From Akkermansiaceae bacterium (lineage in GTDB: Bacteria > Verrucomicrobiota > Verrucomicrobiia > Verrucomicrobiales > Akkermansiaceae): a DNA stretch of 44,501 nucleotides. The stretch's first letter is position 1. Each line of letters opens with the position of its first letter. The notes under the pieces are model-generated. The model worked only from the letters and a program-made list of their open reading frames with translations, was not told where the DNA came from and searched no databases. Positions 10,129 through 18,933 of the stretch are shown here, piece by piece. The DNA lies in NCBI GenBank assembly GCA_947462535.1, contig CANHPN010000014.1:1-44501 (forward strand), written 5' to 3'. A program made the position numbers and the translations under genes.

Positions 10129-10599
10129 ATGAAATGCCGGAAACCCATTATTCTGATAGCAGCAGCGGTTCTCGTCGTGGTCCCGCTTGCTCTCTTCTTG
10201 CGCAAACCCGCCCCCCTCGACCTTTCCAAGGATGAAGAACCGTTCAGGTCGATGGTCTTGCCGCCGAAATTGGTGCAAGCCGGCTACTACATGGATGGAG
10301 GAACGGTGAGTATTCGAGTCACGGATCAACGTGGGGCGATTCGCTCGGTGACTTTTCCCTTTGACCATGACGGGGTCATCACCTCTTACAAATCCGCTTT
10401 TGAGGGCGATATCGACAATTGCCGGAACAAGCCCCCTCTGAAAGATCCTGCCCGTGCAAAGGCGATTATGGTTCGTCTTTTGAAGGACTACGGAGACAAG
10501 CATGACGAATATTATGAATTCACGCTTCGCAAGTTTTCAGAGCCGCCGTCTGAAGTAGGAGAGAAAATTTACCGGGAGGCGCGGAAAATTTTCAAGTGA
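10129..10599 (+). CDS. Small membrane-anchored hypothetical protein
   Basis: 156 residues, not recognised. Residues 6-24 (PIILIAAAVLVVVPLALFL) form a signal anchor; the remainder is a soluble extracytoplasmic domain with mixed beta strands and a charged C-terminal helix (EKIYREARKIFK). It starts 4 bp after the previous stop, which indicates co-transcription. It is somewhat less GC-rich than polX and hrpB. No cysteine lipobox is seen. Confidence 0.65.
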   Translation: MKCRKPIILIAAAVLVVVPLALFLRKPAPLDLSKDEEPFRSMVLPPKLVQAGYYMDGGTVSIRVTDQRGAIRSVTFPFDHDGVITSYKSAFEGDIDNCRNKPPLKDPARAKAIMVRLLKDYGDKHDEYYEFTLRKFSEPPSEVGEKIYREARKIFK

Positions 10600-10687
10600 A
10601 TCGAAAACCAAAGGGAGATAGACGCCCCGTAAAAAAGAGGCGATTCGGAGATCGCCACTTCCTGGGTTTTCCGGCAAATCCTCCCGC

Positions 10688-13276
10688 GTGACTTTGCCTG
10701 TCTTTGAAATCGCCGATGATCTTCGCGCCGCCGTGGCTGCCGGGGATCGGTCGCGCGTGCTGCTCAAAGCCCCGACGGGCTCGGGCAAATCCACGTCCGT
10801 GCCGGGGATGCTTTTGGATTCGGGGATTTCCGGGCGCATCCTCGTCATCGAGCCGCGGCGGATGGCGGCGCGATTGCTGGCGGGTTGGGTGGCGAAACAA
10901 CGCAAAGCGACGCTCGGCAACGAGGTCGGCTACGCGGTGCGCTTCGACACGAAATACCGCGCCGACACGCGGATCATCTATCTGACCGACGGGGTTTTCC
11001 AACGCTGGATCCAGGACGACCCGACGCTTTCGGGCGTGGGCGCGGTGGTATTCGACGAATTCCACGAGCGGCGGCTGGCGGTGGATGTCGCGCTGGCGCG
11101 CTGTCTCGATTTGCAGGAAGGCCCGCGGCCGGATCTGCGGGTGGTGGTGATGTCCGCCACGCTGGAAACGGCGGGTCTCGCCGATTACCTCGCTCCCGCC
11201 GTCTCGCTCGAAGCGGGCGGGCGGACGCATCCGGTGCAGGTGCTCTATCGGGCTGACCGGCCGCCGGTGAACGACCGCCGCGGCGGACCACCCCGCGAGA
11301 CGCCGGTCTGGGAGAAAATGGTGAACGTCTGCCGCGAGGCGATGGCGATGCCGGACGCGGGAAACATCCTGATGTTCCTTCCCGGCACCCACGAGATCCG
11401 CCGGACCATCGAGCTGTTGGAAAACACGATCGCGAAGGGCTGGGATGTTTTCCCGCTGTATTCCGCGCTGCAACCCGCCGCGCAGGAGGCGGCGATTTCG
11501 CCGGGACCGCGCCCGAAAATCATCGTCGCCACCAACGTGGCGGAAACCTCGCTGACGATTGACGGCGTGCGGACTGTGATTGATAGCGGCTTGGCACGCA
11601 TCGCGTCATTCGAGCCGCGCCGCGGAATCAACACGCTGCTCATCAAGAAGATCTCCCGCGCCGCCGCAGAGCAACGCGCCGGCCGCGCCGGTCGGACGGC
11701 TCCGGGCCGCGCGTTCCGCTTGTGGAGCGAGGCCGATCACGCGCGGCGCGCCGAGTTCGAAGCGCCGGAAGTCCACCGCGTGGATCTCGCAGAAGCCGCG
11801 CTTCTTCTCAAGGCGGCGGGTGTTTCCGAGGTCCGCGATTTCCGCTGGTTCAACGCGCCAACGGAGGAATCGTTCTCCCGCGCCGAGCGCCTGCTGCATG
11901 ATCTCGGCGCGCTCGACAGCCACGGCGTGCTCACCGACGAGGGCCGGAAAATGGCGGCGCTGCCGTTGGAGCCGCGTTTCTCACGACTGATGTTAGCGGG
12001 TTACGAACACGGCTGCGTCGCGGAAACCGCCTTCATCGCCGCGACGGTGCAAGGCGACGGAATCTTCACCAACAAGCGCGGCGGACCGGGCCGCAAGGAC
12101 TTCATTTTCCCGGACGACGACTCGGATTTCGCCGGTGAATGGCGTGCCTTCGAATCGGCCGAAGCGATGGGTTTCGATCCGCGCCGCTGCGATCAGGTCG
12201 GCGTGATGGCGCGTGGTGCTAGAGAGACGGCGCAGGGATACGACCGGCTTTGCTCGCTGGCGAAACGCTTCGGCTGGGAATGGCAGCCCGTGGATTTCAA
12301 GGCCCGCCGCGAGGCCGTCGGCAAGGCGATGCTCGCGGCGTTCAGTGATCAGTTAGCCATCCGCGTCAGCCAGGGCACGCTGGCTTGCAAGCTGGTGGGA
12401 AACCGCAAGGGCAAGCTCGACGAGGACTCCTGCGTGAAAAACGCCCCGGCCTTCGTCGCGGCGGAAATCACCGAGGTCGAGGCACGGGAAATCATCGTCC
12501 ACCTGCGCCGCGCCACTGCGGTCGATCCGGCGTGGCTGGCCGAGCTTTTTCCCGAAGATCTATCCATCACCGACGGTGCTGCCTGGGACGAAACCCGCCG
12601 ACGGGTAGTCGCCCGCAAGGAAACCCGCTTCCGGGACCTGGTGCTCGAAGCCAGGGAAAGCGACCACGGCGTGAACCTCGACCAAGCCGCCGAAATCCTC
12701 GCCGCGCGCGTGCTATCCGGTGAACTCGATTTGAAAAACTGGGATCATTCCGTCGAGCAATGGACCGCCCGGCTCGCCTCTCTTGGCAAGTGGATGCCGG
12801 AGTTGGAAATGCCCGGCTGGACCGACGAGGACCGGACCGACGCGATCGCGCAGATCTGCCACGGCGCGGTCAGTTACAAGGAAATCAAGGAAGCCAATGT
12901 CTGGCGCGTGCTGCGCGAGTGGCTCAGCGCCGCACAGCGCGCGGCGCTCGATTCGTATTGCCCGGAGCGGGTCAGCTTCACCAACGGCCAGTCCGCGAAG
13001 ATCACTTACGCCTTCGGCATGGACCCCTTCATTTCGCTGCGAGTCTCGCACCTGTTCGGAATCTGGGAGACGCCGATGATCGCCAACGGCCGCGTTCCCC
13101 TGCTCGTCCACATCCTCACGCCCGGTCAGAAACCCTGGCAAATGACCAAGGATCTGAAAGGCTTCTGGCAGACCGGCTACGCCCAGATGAAAAAAGAAGT
13201 CGCAGGTCGTTATCCACGCCATCCATGGCCCGACGATCCGCGGGCGTGGGTCGCCGCAGGCTCTCCCAGAAAATAA
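10688..13276 (+). CDS. hrpB: ATP-dependent RNA helicase HrpB-like (DEAH family)
   Basis: 862 residues, close to HrpB length (about 820-850). Helicase motifs in order: Walker A LKAPTGSGKST (about 27-37), Ia IEPRRMAA, motif II DEFHER (about 122-127), motif III SAT (about 157), TNVAETSLTIDGV (motifs IV-V region) and motif VI QRAGRAGRTAPG (about 327-338). After the helicase core come an HA2-like region (VDLAEAALLLKAAGV) and the long HrpB-type C-terminus. The start is GTG at 10688, immediately before TLPVFEIADDLRAAV. HrpB is widespread but its substrate is poorly defined; RNA remodelling is the family-based inference. No adjacent gene suggests a special partner. Confidence 0.92.
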   Translation: MTLPVFEIADDLRAAVAAGDRSRVLLKAPTGSGKSTSVPGMLLDSGISGRILVIEPRRMAARLLAGWVAKQRKATLGNEVGYAVRFDTKYRADTRIIYLTDGVFQRWIQDDPTLSGVGAVVFDEFHERRLAVDVALARCLDLQEGPRPDLRVVVMSATLETAGLADYLAPAVSLEAGGRTHPVQVLYRADRPPVNDRRGGPPRETPVWEKMVNVCREAMAMPDAGNILMFLPGTHEIRRTIELLENTIAKGWDVFPLYSALQPAAQEAAISPGPRPKIIVATNVAETSLTIDGVRTVIDSGLARIASFEPRRGINTLLIKKISRAAAEQRAGRAGRTAPGRAFRLWSEADHARRAEFEAPEVHRVDLAEAALLLKAAGVSEVRDFRWFNAPTEESFSRAERLLHDLGALDSHGVLTDEGRKMAALPLEPRFSRLMLAGYEHGCVAETAFIAATVQGDGIFTNKRGGPGRKDFIFPDDDSDFAGEWRAFESAEAMGFDPRRCDQVGVMARGARETAQGYDRLCSLAKRFGWEWQPVDFKARREAVGKAMLAAFSDQLAIRVSQGTLACKLVGNRKGKLDEDSCVKNAPAFVAAEITEVEAREIIVHLRRATAVDPAWLAELFPEDLSITDGAAWDETRRRVVARKETRFRDLVLEARESDHGVNLDQAAEILAARVLSGELDLKNWDHSVEQWTARLASLGKWMPELEMPGWTDEDRTDAIAQICHGAVSYKEIKEANVWRVLREWLSAAQRAALDSYCPERVSFTNGQSAKITYAFGMDPFISLRVSHLFGIWETPMIANGRVPLLVHILTPGQKPWQMTKDLKGFWQTGYAQMKKEVAGRYPRHPWPDDPRAWVAAGSPRK

Positions 13277-13300
13277 TTTCCAACAATCCCCTTCAATCCT

Positions 13301-13867
13301 ATGTGGCGCATCCTGTTTTTATTCTCCGCACTTCCCATCGCCGCGGCGCTCATCGCCCGTTGGATGTTCGGGCTGCGGGTCCTTGCCGACACCGGAAAGC
13401 GTCCGTGCCGCTGCGATCTAGGCGCTTGGATGCCCTCGCCGGACGACACCGCAGTGATTCATAAAGCGGACGAATCGGCAGCCGAGTTCGGCCGCCAGCT
13501 CCGGCTCAAGGCGCTGGCCGAGTGGCGCGAGCGCGATCCCAAAGCCGCCAACTCACGCGAAAACTCCCGGCGCTTCGGCATGGCGGTGCCCCCTCTCAGC
13601 GGCATCATTGCAGTCTTCGCGGTGCTGGTGGCGAAGATCCCGATCATCGGCGGCATCTCCGTTCTGCTAGCCGCCACCGCGCTGGCCACCGCGCTCGGGT
13701 TGCTTTCGCTCGCCCCGGAACTCAACGCCATCACCATCGCTGCCAAGAAACTTCGCGAGGCGAAAAGCTTTCCGCGCCGCGACGACGAGGACGCCGTGAT
13801 CCGCTGCGCCATCGCCCACGCGTGGAAGGAAACCCTGCCGACGATCCTCGGGCTGCTCCAACGCTGA
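13301..13867 (+). CDS. Small membrane protein, unknown function
   Basis: 188 residues. One N-terminal hydrophobic segment (about 3-24) and a pair of segments around 98-145 (GIIAVFAVLVAKIPIIGGISVLLAATALATALGLLSL) separated by a very short turn. Between them is a charged cytoplasmic-type region (FGRQLRLKALAEWRERDPK). It follows hrpB by 24 bp, so read-through is plausible. It converges with the next minus-strand gene, 2 bp between the stops. Family not recognised. Confidence 0.7.
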   Translation: MWRILFLFSALPIAAALIARWMFGLRVLADTGKRPCRCDLGAWMPSPDDTAVIHKADESAAEFGRQLRLKALAEWRERDPKAANSRENSRRFGMAVPPLSGIIAVFAVLVAKIPIIGGISVLLAATALATALGLLSLAPELNAITIAAKKLREAKSFPRRDDEDAVIRCAIAHAWKETLPTILGLLQR

Positions 13868-13869
13868 GA

Positions 13870-14346
13870 CTAACGGTTCGTCGGAGGAACGCGCGACATC
13901 GTCTTGAAGTCGCCGTTTTCGCAGCAGCGGACGAAGCCCTCTGCGTAGCTTTTCAGCTTGTCCCAGCACTGGCGGATTTCCCCGGCCTCTTCCTTGCTCA
14001 CCGAGTGGTCGTTGGCCGCGGCGGAGATATGGTTCAACAAGCTTGAAAACTGTCCGATGATTTCCTGAGTGGCTGGCAGGACATGGTCGATCTGATGGCC
14101 GCTCACGTCCGGGTCTTTCACGAAATGCCCGCCCTGACGGAGGCACAGCCATTCGACAATCCCGTTGTCGCCGCTCAGGTCGATGATCTGAAGCAGGCGG
14201 TCCAGCGGATTGCGACTGCCCGAGCCGTCGTCCGAAGGCTTCTCCGCCCATTTGTAAACTAACGAAAGCGACACTCCCAGATCCGCGGCAACCGCCTTCG
14301 GGGTGGTTTTCCGCAGTGCCCGCTTCAAGACATCATGACTCTCCAT
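13870..14346 (-). CDS. HTH (Cro/CII-like) DNA-binding protein
   Basis: 158 residues from ATG at 14346 (MESHDVLKRALRKTTPKAVA). A helix-turn-helix sits at about residues 12-34 (PKAVAADLGVSLSLVYKWAEKP), the layout of phage CII/Cro-type and Verrucomicrobia housekeeping regulators. The remainder is helical (SVSKEEAGEIRQCWDKLKSYAEGF). The frame can be extended upstream to 14448, but that extension is Arg/Pro-rich and low in coding character, so the internal ATG is preferred. It ends 2 bp from the convergent membrane-protein gene. Target genes unknown. Confidence 0.75.
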   Translation of the reverse strand: MESHDVLKRALRKTTPKAVAADLGVSLSLVYKWAEKPSDDGSGSRNPLDRLLQIIDLSGDNGIVEWLCLRQGGHFVKDPDVSGHQIDHVLPATQEIIGQFSSLLNHISAAANDHSVSKEEAGEIRQCWDKLKSYAEGFVRCCENGDFKTMSRVPPTNR

Positions 14347-14390
14347 GGCGGGAAGTTGACGGGGTCGCGGGCGATTGGAAAGCCCGCAAA

Positions 14391-15107
14391 TCAAAGACCA
14401 TCGGCGCTTGGCGGGGTTTCCTCGATGATCACCCGCGTCTTCGCCCACTCGTCGCCAAGCCGGCGGCCGCGTTCGGGCTTGTCCTCGCGGGTGAGCAGGA
14501 TGAACAACTCGACGAATGCAAACAGCGGGATGACCAGCACGCCGTTGCGGATCAGCGCGGCCTCCCAGTTTCCTATCAGTGATTTACCGTCCAGCGTCAC
14601 CACTCGGAGCTTCATCGCTTTTTTCCCGACACTCTGGCCGCCGAGAAATGGCAACGAGTCGCGCGTCACCAGATAGCCGACTCCCGTTAGCCAAGCGAGG
14701 CGGTCGGCGAATCCCGGCAAGAGGACGGCCAGTCCGATGGCGATGCCGAGAGCCACCACCACGTCGAGCAAGGCAGCCGTGGCGCGGGTGTTGAAAGACG
14801 CCAGGGTTCCGTCCGAAGATCCGCCTTCACCGACATCCTGCGCGCTGCGGATTTTTACCTTCACGGCGGCATCCGGAGACGCTGCGGTCACAGGAGGCAG
14901 CGCTGGCGGCGGAGTTGGCAGCTGAGGCAAATCGGGTGGAGGAATGACCAATGCCTGTTCTGTGGCTCTGAAGTCGGCGCGAATTGAAGCTCGGGATGTG
15001 AGTCCATATTTGATGACTCTTCGATAGCACGCCCCGCAGAAAGGTCGAGGCCGATTCCGGTCGGTGCCATCCCCTGCCCCGCCATGCCGGGCGGACGGCG
15101 ATGGCAA
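14391..15107 (-). CDS. RDD family membrane protein
   Basis: Up to 238 residues. The C-terminal half is an RDD domain: FNTRATAALLDVVVALGIAIGLAVLLPG (first membrane helix with the signature Arg and Asp), then GQSVGKKAMKLRVVTLDG, and a last helix RNGVLVIPLFAFVELFILL. A Pro-rich linker (PPPDLPQLPTPPPALPP) precedes it. The start is unsure: upstream of the linker the frame reads poorly (YRRVIKYGLTSRASIRADF), while another frame over the same bases reads MDSHPELQFAPTSEPQ, so a TTG start near 14974 or a frameshift is possible. RDD proteins are often linked to transport or membrane physiology; no specific role can be given. Confidence 0.75.
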   Translation of the reverse strand: MPSPSARHGGAGDGTDRNRPRPFCGACYRRVIKYGLTSRASIRADFRATEQALVIPPPDLPQLPTPPPALPPVTAASPDAAVKVKIRSAQDVGEGGSSDGTLASFNTRATAALLDVVVALGIAIGLAVLLPGFADRLAWLTGVGYLVTRDSLPFLGGQSVGKKAMKLRVVTLDGKSLIGNWEAALIRNGVLVIPLFAFVELFILLTREDKPERGRRLGDEWAKTRVIIEETPPSADGL

Positions 15108-15133
15108 ATCACGGACCGGCCGCCTTGATTTAA

Positions 15134-15150
15134 ACGCAAAATACTTGCGT
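15134..15150. promoter_or_regulatory. 17-bp palindrome, candidate operator of the metal-binding protein gene
   Basis: ACGCAAAATACTTGCGT: 6-bp perfect arms (ACGCAA/TTGCGT) around a 5-bp centre, 28 bp before the chosen ATG of the ZnuA-like gene. Size and position fit a dimeric repressor of the Fur/Zur or DtxR/MntR type, but the sequence does not match a consensus I can recite with confidence. It lies within the leader, so it would overlap the promoter or the 5' UTR. Confidence 0.45.
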
Positions 15151-15178
15151 GAGAGCGAAATCCGGGCAAGTTGCCGGC

Positions 15179-16057
15179 ATGATTCGTGCCTTGCTCACCA
15201 CTCTTCTCCTGGGATTCCTTCCGCTCACCGCAGCGGATTTAAAAGTCGCCGTGCTGCACCCGCTCCTCGGCGATCTTGCCCGGCAGGTCGGCGGCGGGCA
15301 GGTCGAAGTCGTCGATTTGATCGGCCCGAACGGCGACCCGCATCATTTCGAACCCACACCCGAGGACCTCAAAAACGCCGAGGCCGCGACGATCTATCTG
15401 GTCGCGGGAATGGGGCTGGAAGGCTATCTGCCGAAGTTGAAGGCAATCATCGCCAACAAGGCGACCTTGATTGAAGTCGGGGCAACTTTGCCAGCCATTG
15501 AAGGAGCCTGTGATCACGAAGGCCATGATCACGCCCACGAACATGAAATCGATCCGCATTGGTGGCACTCGATCGATCGGTTCCGCAGGGCGACCGGGGT
15601 CGTCGCCGAAGCCTTCGCTGCGGCCTCGCCGGAGAACGCCGTCGCGTTCCGTAAAAATGCCGACGCCTACCGCGCCCAACTCGACGAACTCGAGCGCTGG
15701 GTAAAGCGCGAGATTTCCAGAATCCCGCGGGACAGGCGCCACCTCGCCACCGCCCATGCGGCTTTCAACTATTTCTGCAAGGATTTCGGTTTCACGGCGC
15801 ACCCGGTGCAGGGAATCAACCGCGAGCAAATGCCGGATCCGAAGGAACTCGCGGCGTTGGTGGCGGATTTGAAGAAGAATGATGTCGCCGCGATTTTCCC
15901 GGAGAGAGAGTCGAACCCAAAGATTCTCCAGACACTAACTAACGACACCGGAATCCGTCTCGGCGAGCCGTTGATCGCGGATGGGACGGGTGGCTTGGGC
16001 TATGTGGCGATGGTCCGCCACAATGTGACGGCCATCGTCAAGGGACTGGCATCTTGA
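15179..16057 (+). CDS. Periplasmic metal (Zn/Mn) ABC substrate-binding protein, ZnuA/TroA family
   Basis: 292 residues from ATG at 15179; a GTG 30 bp upstream would start inside the palindrome, so it is rejected. Signal peptide MIRALLTTLLLGFLPLTAA. Cluster A-I features: GDPHHFEPTPEDLKNAE with the first metal His, a His-rich loop CDHEGHDHAHEHEIDPHWWHS (about 116-136) typical of zinc binders, HLATAHAAFNYFCKDFG with another ligand His, and IFPERESNPKILQTL with the acidic ligand region. Function by family: capture of Zn or Mn for an ABC importer. No permease or ATPase gene is adjacent, so this is an orphan in the window. A candidate operator lies 28 bp upstream. Confidence 0.88.
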   Translation: MIRALLTTLLLGFLPLTAADLKVAVLHPLLGDLARQVGGGQVEVVDLIGPNGDPHHFEPTPEDLKNAEAATIYLVAGMGLEGYLPKLKAIIANKATLIEVGATLPAIEGACDHEGHDHAHEHEIDPHWWHSIDRFRRATGVVAEAFAAASPENAVAFRKNADAYRAQLDELERWVKREISRIPRDRRHLATAHAAFNYFCKDFGFTAHPVQGINREQMPDPKELAALVADLKKNDVAAIFPERESNPKILQTLTNDTGIRLGEPLIADGTGGLGYVAMVRHNVTAIVKGLAS

Positions 16058-16265
16058 TCCAGCCCTTACGGACATCGCACGTGCTATCCATGGCAGCCTG
16101 CTCGCCACCCGCGCCACCAAGTCCCTTCTGCGCGTCCCCGACCTAACGCCAGCCCCGTCGTCCGCAGGGGCGCGAACGACAGCAGGCGAGGCGCGTGCGC
16201 TCCCCCGCAGATTCACTTGCGAACAAACTTGCAGCGCCTTTTCTCCCGGGACAAAATCCCCGCCA
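16058..16265. other. Intergenic region without recognised gene
   Basis: About 208 bp of GC-rich sequence between the metal-binding protein gene and the pseudouridine synthase gene. No open frame with coding character and no strong hairpin was seen. It should contain the promoter of the downstream gene. Confidence 0.4.
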
Positions 16266-17195
16266 GTGGAAATCTTAGTTGAAGACAGTCCGGGCGAGCG
16301 CATCGACGCCTTTCTCGCCGCCCGCCTCGCGGACCTTTCCCGCTCGCGCATCCAAACGCTCATCCGCGAGCAGTTCATCCAGATCAACGGCCACCCCGCC
16401 AAGCCGCGCGACGCGGTGAAACTCGGCGACCGCATCACCGTCGTCCTGCCCGAAGCCGTCCCGCTGCACAACGAAGCCCAGGACCTCGCGCTGGAAATCC
16501 TGTTTGAGGACGACGACATGGTCGTGCTCAACAAAGGCTCCGGCATGGTCGTCCACCCCGCGCCCGGGAATCCCGACGGCACCCTTGTAAACGCACTGCT
16601 CCACCACTGCCGTGGAAAGCTATCAGGTATCGGCGGCGTCGAGCGCCCCGGCATCGTCCACCGTCTCGACAAGGACACGTCCGGCTGTATTGTCGTGGCC
16701 AAGTCCGACGTCGCCCACCAGTCGCTCGTCGCCCAGTTCGCCGGCCGGACGATGGAGAAACTCTATCTGGCCGTTAGCCAGGGCATCCCCAAGCCCGCGA
16801 AGGAAACGATCTTCACCCACATCGGCCGTCACCCGGTGAACCGTCAGAAAATGGCCGTCGTCAATCCGCCCGGCGGCAAGACCGCCATCACGGACTATGA
16901 AGTTCTCGTCGCCGATCCCGCCACGCTCACCGCGCTGGTCCTCTGCCACCTCCACACCGGTCGCACCCATCAGATCCGCGTCCATCTCCACCACAAGGGA
17001 GCGCCGCTCGTCGGCGATCCGATCTACGGCAAACCCAGCAAGACTTCCGAGCAAACCGGCCGCCTGATGCTTCACGCCTGGCGGCTCACCCTCGACCACC
17101 CGGTCACCGGCGAGCGACTCCATTTCGAAGCGCCCATCCCCGCCGAGTATCAACCGTGGGTGGATCTGGTCGATGATCTGGACGCGCGGGCGTAG
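16266..17195 (+). CDS. rluD: RluA/RluD family 23S rRNA pseudouridine synthase
   Basis: 309 residues, typical for RluD. N-terminal S4 RNA-binding domain (about 10-75: ERIDAFLAARLADLSRSRIQTLI, INGHPAKPRDAVKLGDRI). Catalytic motif GIVHRLDKDTSGCIVVAK (about 133-150), whose Asp is the nucleophile. Family motif HTGRTHQIRVHL (about 233-244), followed by GDPIYG. It isomerises uridines in 23S rRNA, probably in helix 69 if the RluD assignment is right; RluA/RluC specificity cannot be excluded. GTG start at 16266. A hairpin of the dispersed GACTGTCTCAGTC family follows the stop. Confidence 0.9.
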   Translation: MEILVEDSPGERIDAFLAARLADLSRSRIQTLIREQFIQINGHPAKPRDAVKLGDRITVVLPEAVPLHNEAQDLALEILFEDDDMVVLNKGSGMVVHPAPGNPDGTLVNALLHHCRGKLSGIGGVERPGIVHRLDKDTSGCIVVAKSDVAHQSLVAQFAGRTMEKLYLAVSQGIPKPAKETIFTHIGRHPVNRQKMAVVNPPGGKTAITDYEVLVADPATLTALVLCHLHTGRTHQIRVHLHHKGAPLVGDPIYGKPSKTSEQTGRLMLHAWRLTLDHPVTGERLHFEAPIPAEYQPWVDLVDDLDARA

Positions 17196-17201
17196 ATATT
17201 G

Positions 17202-17236
17202 GAATGTGTCCCGACTGTCTCAGTCGGAACACATTC
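17202..17236. repeat. REP-like palindrome (CCGACTGTCTCAGTCGG core)
   Basis: A hairpin with 8-bp outer arms (GAATGTGT/ACACATTC), one mismatched pair and 7-bp inner arms (CCGACTG/CAGTCGG) around a TCT loop. It lies between convergent rluD and mdh and may act as a bidirectional terminator. Its core closely matches the two copies at 37413-37475, so it belongs to a dispersed family. Confidence 0.75.
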
Positions 17237-17251
17237 AAAGATCTGTTATCC

Positions 17252-18241
17252 TCATCCCGGAAGCAGATCCCTCACCGCGTCGCGCTCTTCCTTGAGCTCG
17301 TTGATGGTGAGATCGATTTTTCCCTGGCTGAAGGCATCGACGGGCACGCCTTGGACAACTTCCCATTTCCCGTTCTCGATGGTGCGGATCGGCATGGAAG
17401 CCATGAGACCTTTTTCAATGCCGTATGAACCGTCCGAGCAAACCGCGACGGAATGCCAGTCACCGGCCGGAGTCGGATGGACGAGGCTTTTCACAGTGTC
17501 GAGCGCGGCATTCGCGGCGGAGGCGGCGGAGGAAAGTCCGCGCGCCTTGATCACGGCGGCGCCGCGCTGTTGGACGGTGGCGATGAACTCGCCCTTGAGC
17601 CACTCGTGGTCGGTGATGACTTCGGTGGCGGGGCGGCCGTCGATCTTCGCATTGGTGAAATCCGGATACTGAGTGGCGGAGTGGTTGCCCCAGATGCAGA
17701 GGTTGGTGATCTTCGACTGATGGACTCCGGCCTTCTTGGCGAGCTGGCTCTTGGCGCGGTTTTCATCGAGCCGGGTCATCGCGAAGAAGCGGTCGCTTGG
17801 GATGCCGGCGGCGTTGTTCATGGCGATGAGCGCGTTGGTGTTGCAGGGATTCCCAACCACTAACACGCGGACGTCCTTGGCGGCGTTGCGGGCGATGGCC
17901 TGGCCCTGGCCGGTGAAAATCTTGCCGTTGATGCCGAGCAGGTCGGCGCGTTCCATCCCGGCCTTGCGCGGCACCGAGCCGACGAGCAGGCACCAGTTCG
18001 CATCCTTGAATCCCTCGTCCAGATCGGCGGTGCCGACGACCTCGTTGAGCAGCGGGAACGCGCAGTCGTCGAGCTCCATGATGACCCCTTGCAGCGCGGG
18101 CAGGCCGGGCTCGATTTCAATCAGGCGGAGGTTGACCGGCTGGTCCGGGCCGAAGACGAAACCGGAGGCGATGCGGAACAGCAGGGCGTAGCCGATCTGG
18201 CCAGCGGCACCGGTGATAGAGACAGTAATTGGTGTTTTCAT
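17252..18241 (-). CDS. mdh: Malate dehydrogenase
   Basis: 329 residues, the length of the cytosolic-type MDH. Rossmann motif [18 protein letters not shown] (about 10-27). Substrate-loop arginines in [13 protein letters not shown] (about 91-103), NAD contact [12 protein letters not shown], second substrate Arg in MTRLDENRA, catalytic His in [11 protein letters not shown] (about 189-199). It oxidises malate to oxaloacetate in the TCA cycle. Starts ATG at 18241, with a single-gene layout; the divergent GNAT gene begins 72 bp away. Fully intact. Confidence 0.95.
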   Translation of the reverse strand: MKTPITVSITGAAGQIGYALLFRIASGFVFGPDQPVNLRLIEIEPGLPALQGVIMELDDCAFPLLNEVVGTADLDEGFKDANWCLLVGSVPRKAGMERADLLGINGKIFTGQGQAIARNAAKDVRVLVVGNPCNTNALIAMNNAAGIPSDRFFAMTRLDENRAKSQLAKKAGVHQSKITNLCIWGNHSATQYPDFTNAKIDGRPATEVITDHEWLKGEFIATVQQRGAAVIKARGLSSAASAANAALDTVKSLVHPTPAGDWHSVAVCSDGSYGIEKGLMASMPIRTIENGKWEVVQGVPVDAFSQGKIDLTINELKEERDAVRDLLPG

Positions 18242-18313
18242 AGGTAAATTTGCAAGAACGGCGGCAGGCTACGGGGCTGGCAGGATGAGGTCAACTGACA
18301 AGCAACGCGATCC

Positions 18314-18871
18314 ATGGATGCACGTGAAGTTCGACAAAAAACGACCGGCCGCCTTGAAATCAAGCTTCCCCGGCCGCACGCCCGGCCTTTTAATCCGCGC
18401 ATGATCGACATGCTGGTGCGCCTCTACGACTTGCCGGAATCGGCGTCACTCTACGAAGAAGTCGCAGGAAAACGCGTCACGCTGCGCCGCGCGCGGGCCT
18501 TTGAAAAACACACGGTCGCAGCCTTCGCGAAGGCGCATTTCTCGGAAAAATGGGTCAGCGAGGTGGAAGTCGCGATGACCCGCCAGCCGATCGCCTGCTT
18601 CATCGCCACGCGCGACAAACAGATCCTCGGCTTCGCCTGTTACGACACGACTCAGCGCGGTTTCTTCGGCCCGACCGGGGTTTCGGAAAACGCCCGCGGA
18701 CTCGGCCTGGGCAAGGCGCTGCTCTTCAAGGCGCTCGAAGGCTTGCGCGACATCGGCTACGCCTACGCGATTATCGGTGGCGTGGGACCGAAGGAATTTT
18801 ACGCGAAAAACTGCGGCGCGATCGAGATCCCTGGCAGCAATCCGGGGACTTACACCGACTTGCTGCCGTAG
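18314..18871 (+). CDS. GNAT family N-acetyltransferase
   Basis: 185 residues. Acetyl-CoA-binding motif A is seen as GVSENARGLGLGKALLFKALEGL (about 119-141), with the preceding strand QILGFACYDTTQRGFFG; motif B-like GPKEFYAKNCG near the end. Substrate unknown. The ATG at 18314 is used; an internal ATG at 18401 would remove 29 Arg/Pro-rich residues and is a fair alternative. Its TAG stop lies in the left arm of a large palindrome shared with convergent lpxI. Confidence 0.82.
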   Translation: MDAREVRQKTTGRLEIKLPRPHARPFNPRMIDMLVRLYDLPESASLYEEVAGKRVTLRRARAFEKHTVAAFAKAHFSEKWVSEVEVAMTRQPIACFIATRDKQILGFACYDTTQRGFFGPTGVSENARGLGLGKALLFKALEGLRDIGYAYAIIGGVGPKEFYAKNCGAIEIPGSNPGTYTDLLP

Positions 18872-18933
18872 CGGCCATCACCGGTCGCCGCCAGTCCTGC
18901 AAGCCGTTAGCGGCGACCGGTGATCGCCGCTAC
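18868..18933. repeat. Large REP-like palindrome carrying both stop codons of convergent genes
   Basis: Two 24-bp arms at 18868-18891 and 18910-18933 are inverted copies with one mismatch, separated by 18 bp (core CATCACCGGTCGCCGC and its complement). The left arm contains the TAG of the GNAT gene (18869-18871), the right arm the TAG of lpxI (18930-18932, minus strand). Probably a mobile palindromic unit now used as a bidirectional terminator; there is no T-tract. Confidence 0.85.

Noticed and set aside
15149-15178. Upstream GTG start of the ZnuA-like gene
   Set aside because: It lies at the end of the palindrome and adds a charged stretch before the signal peptide.
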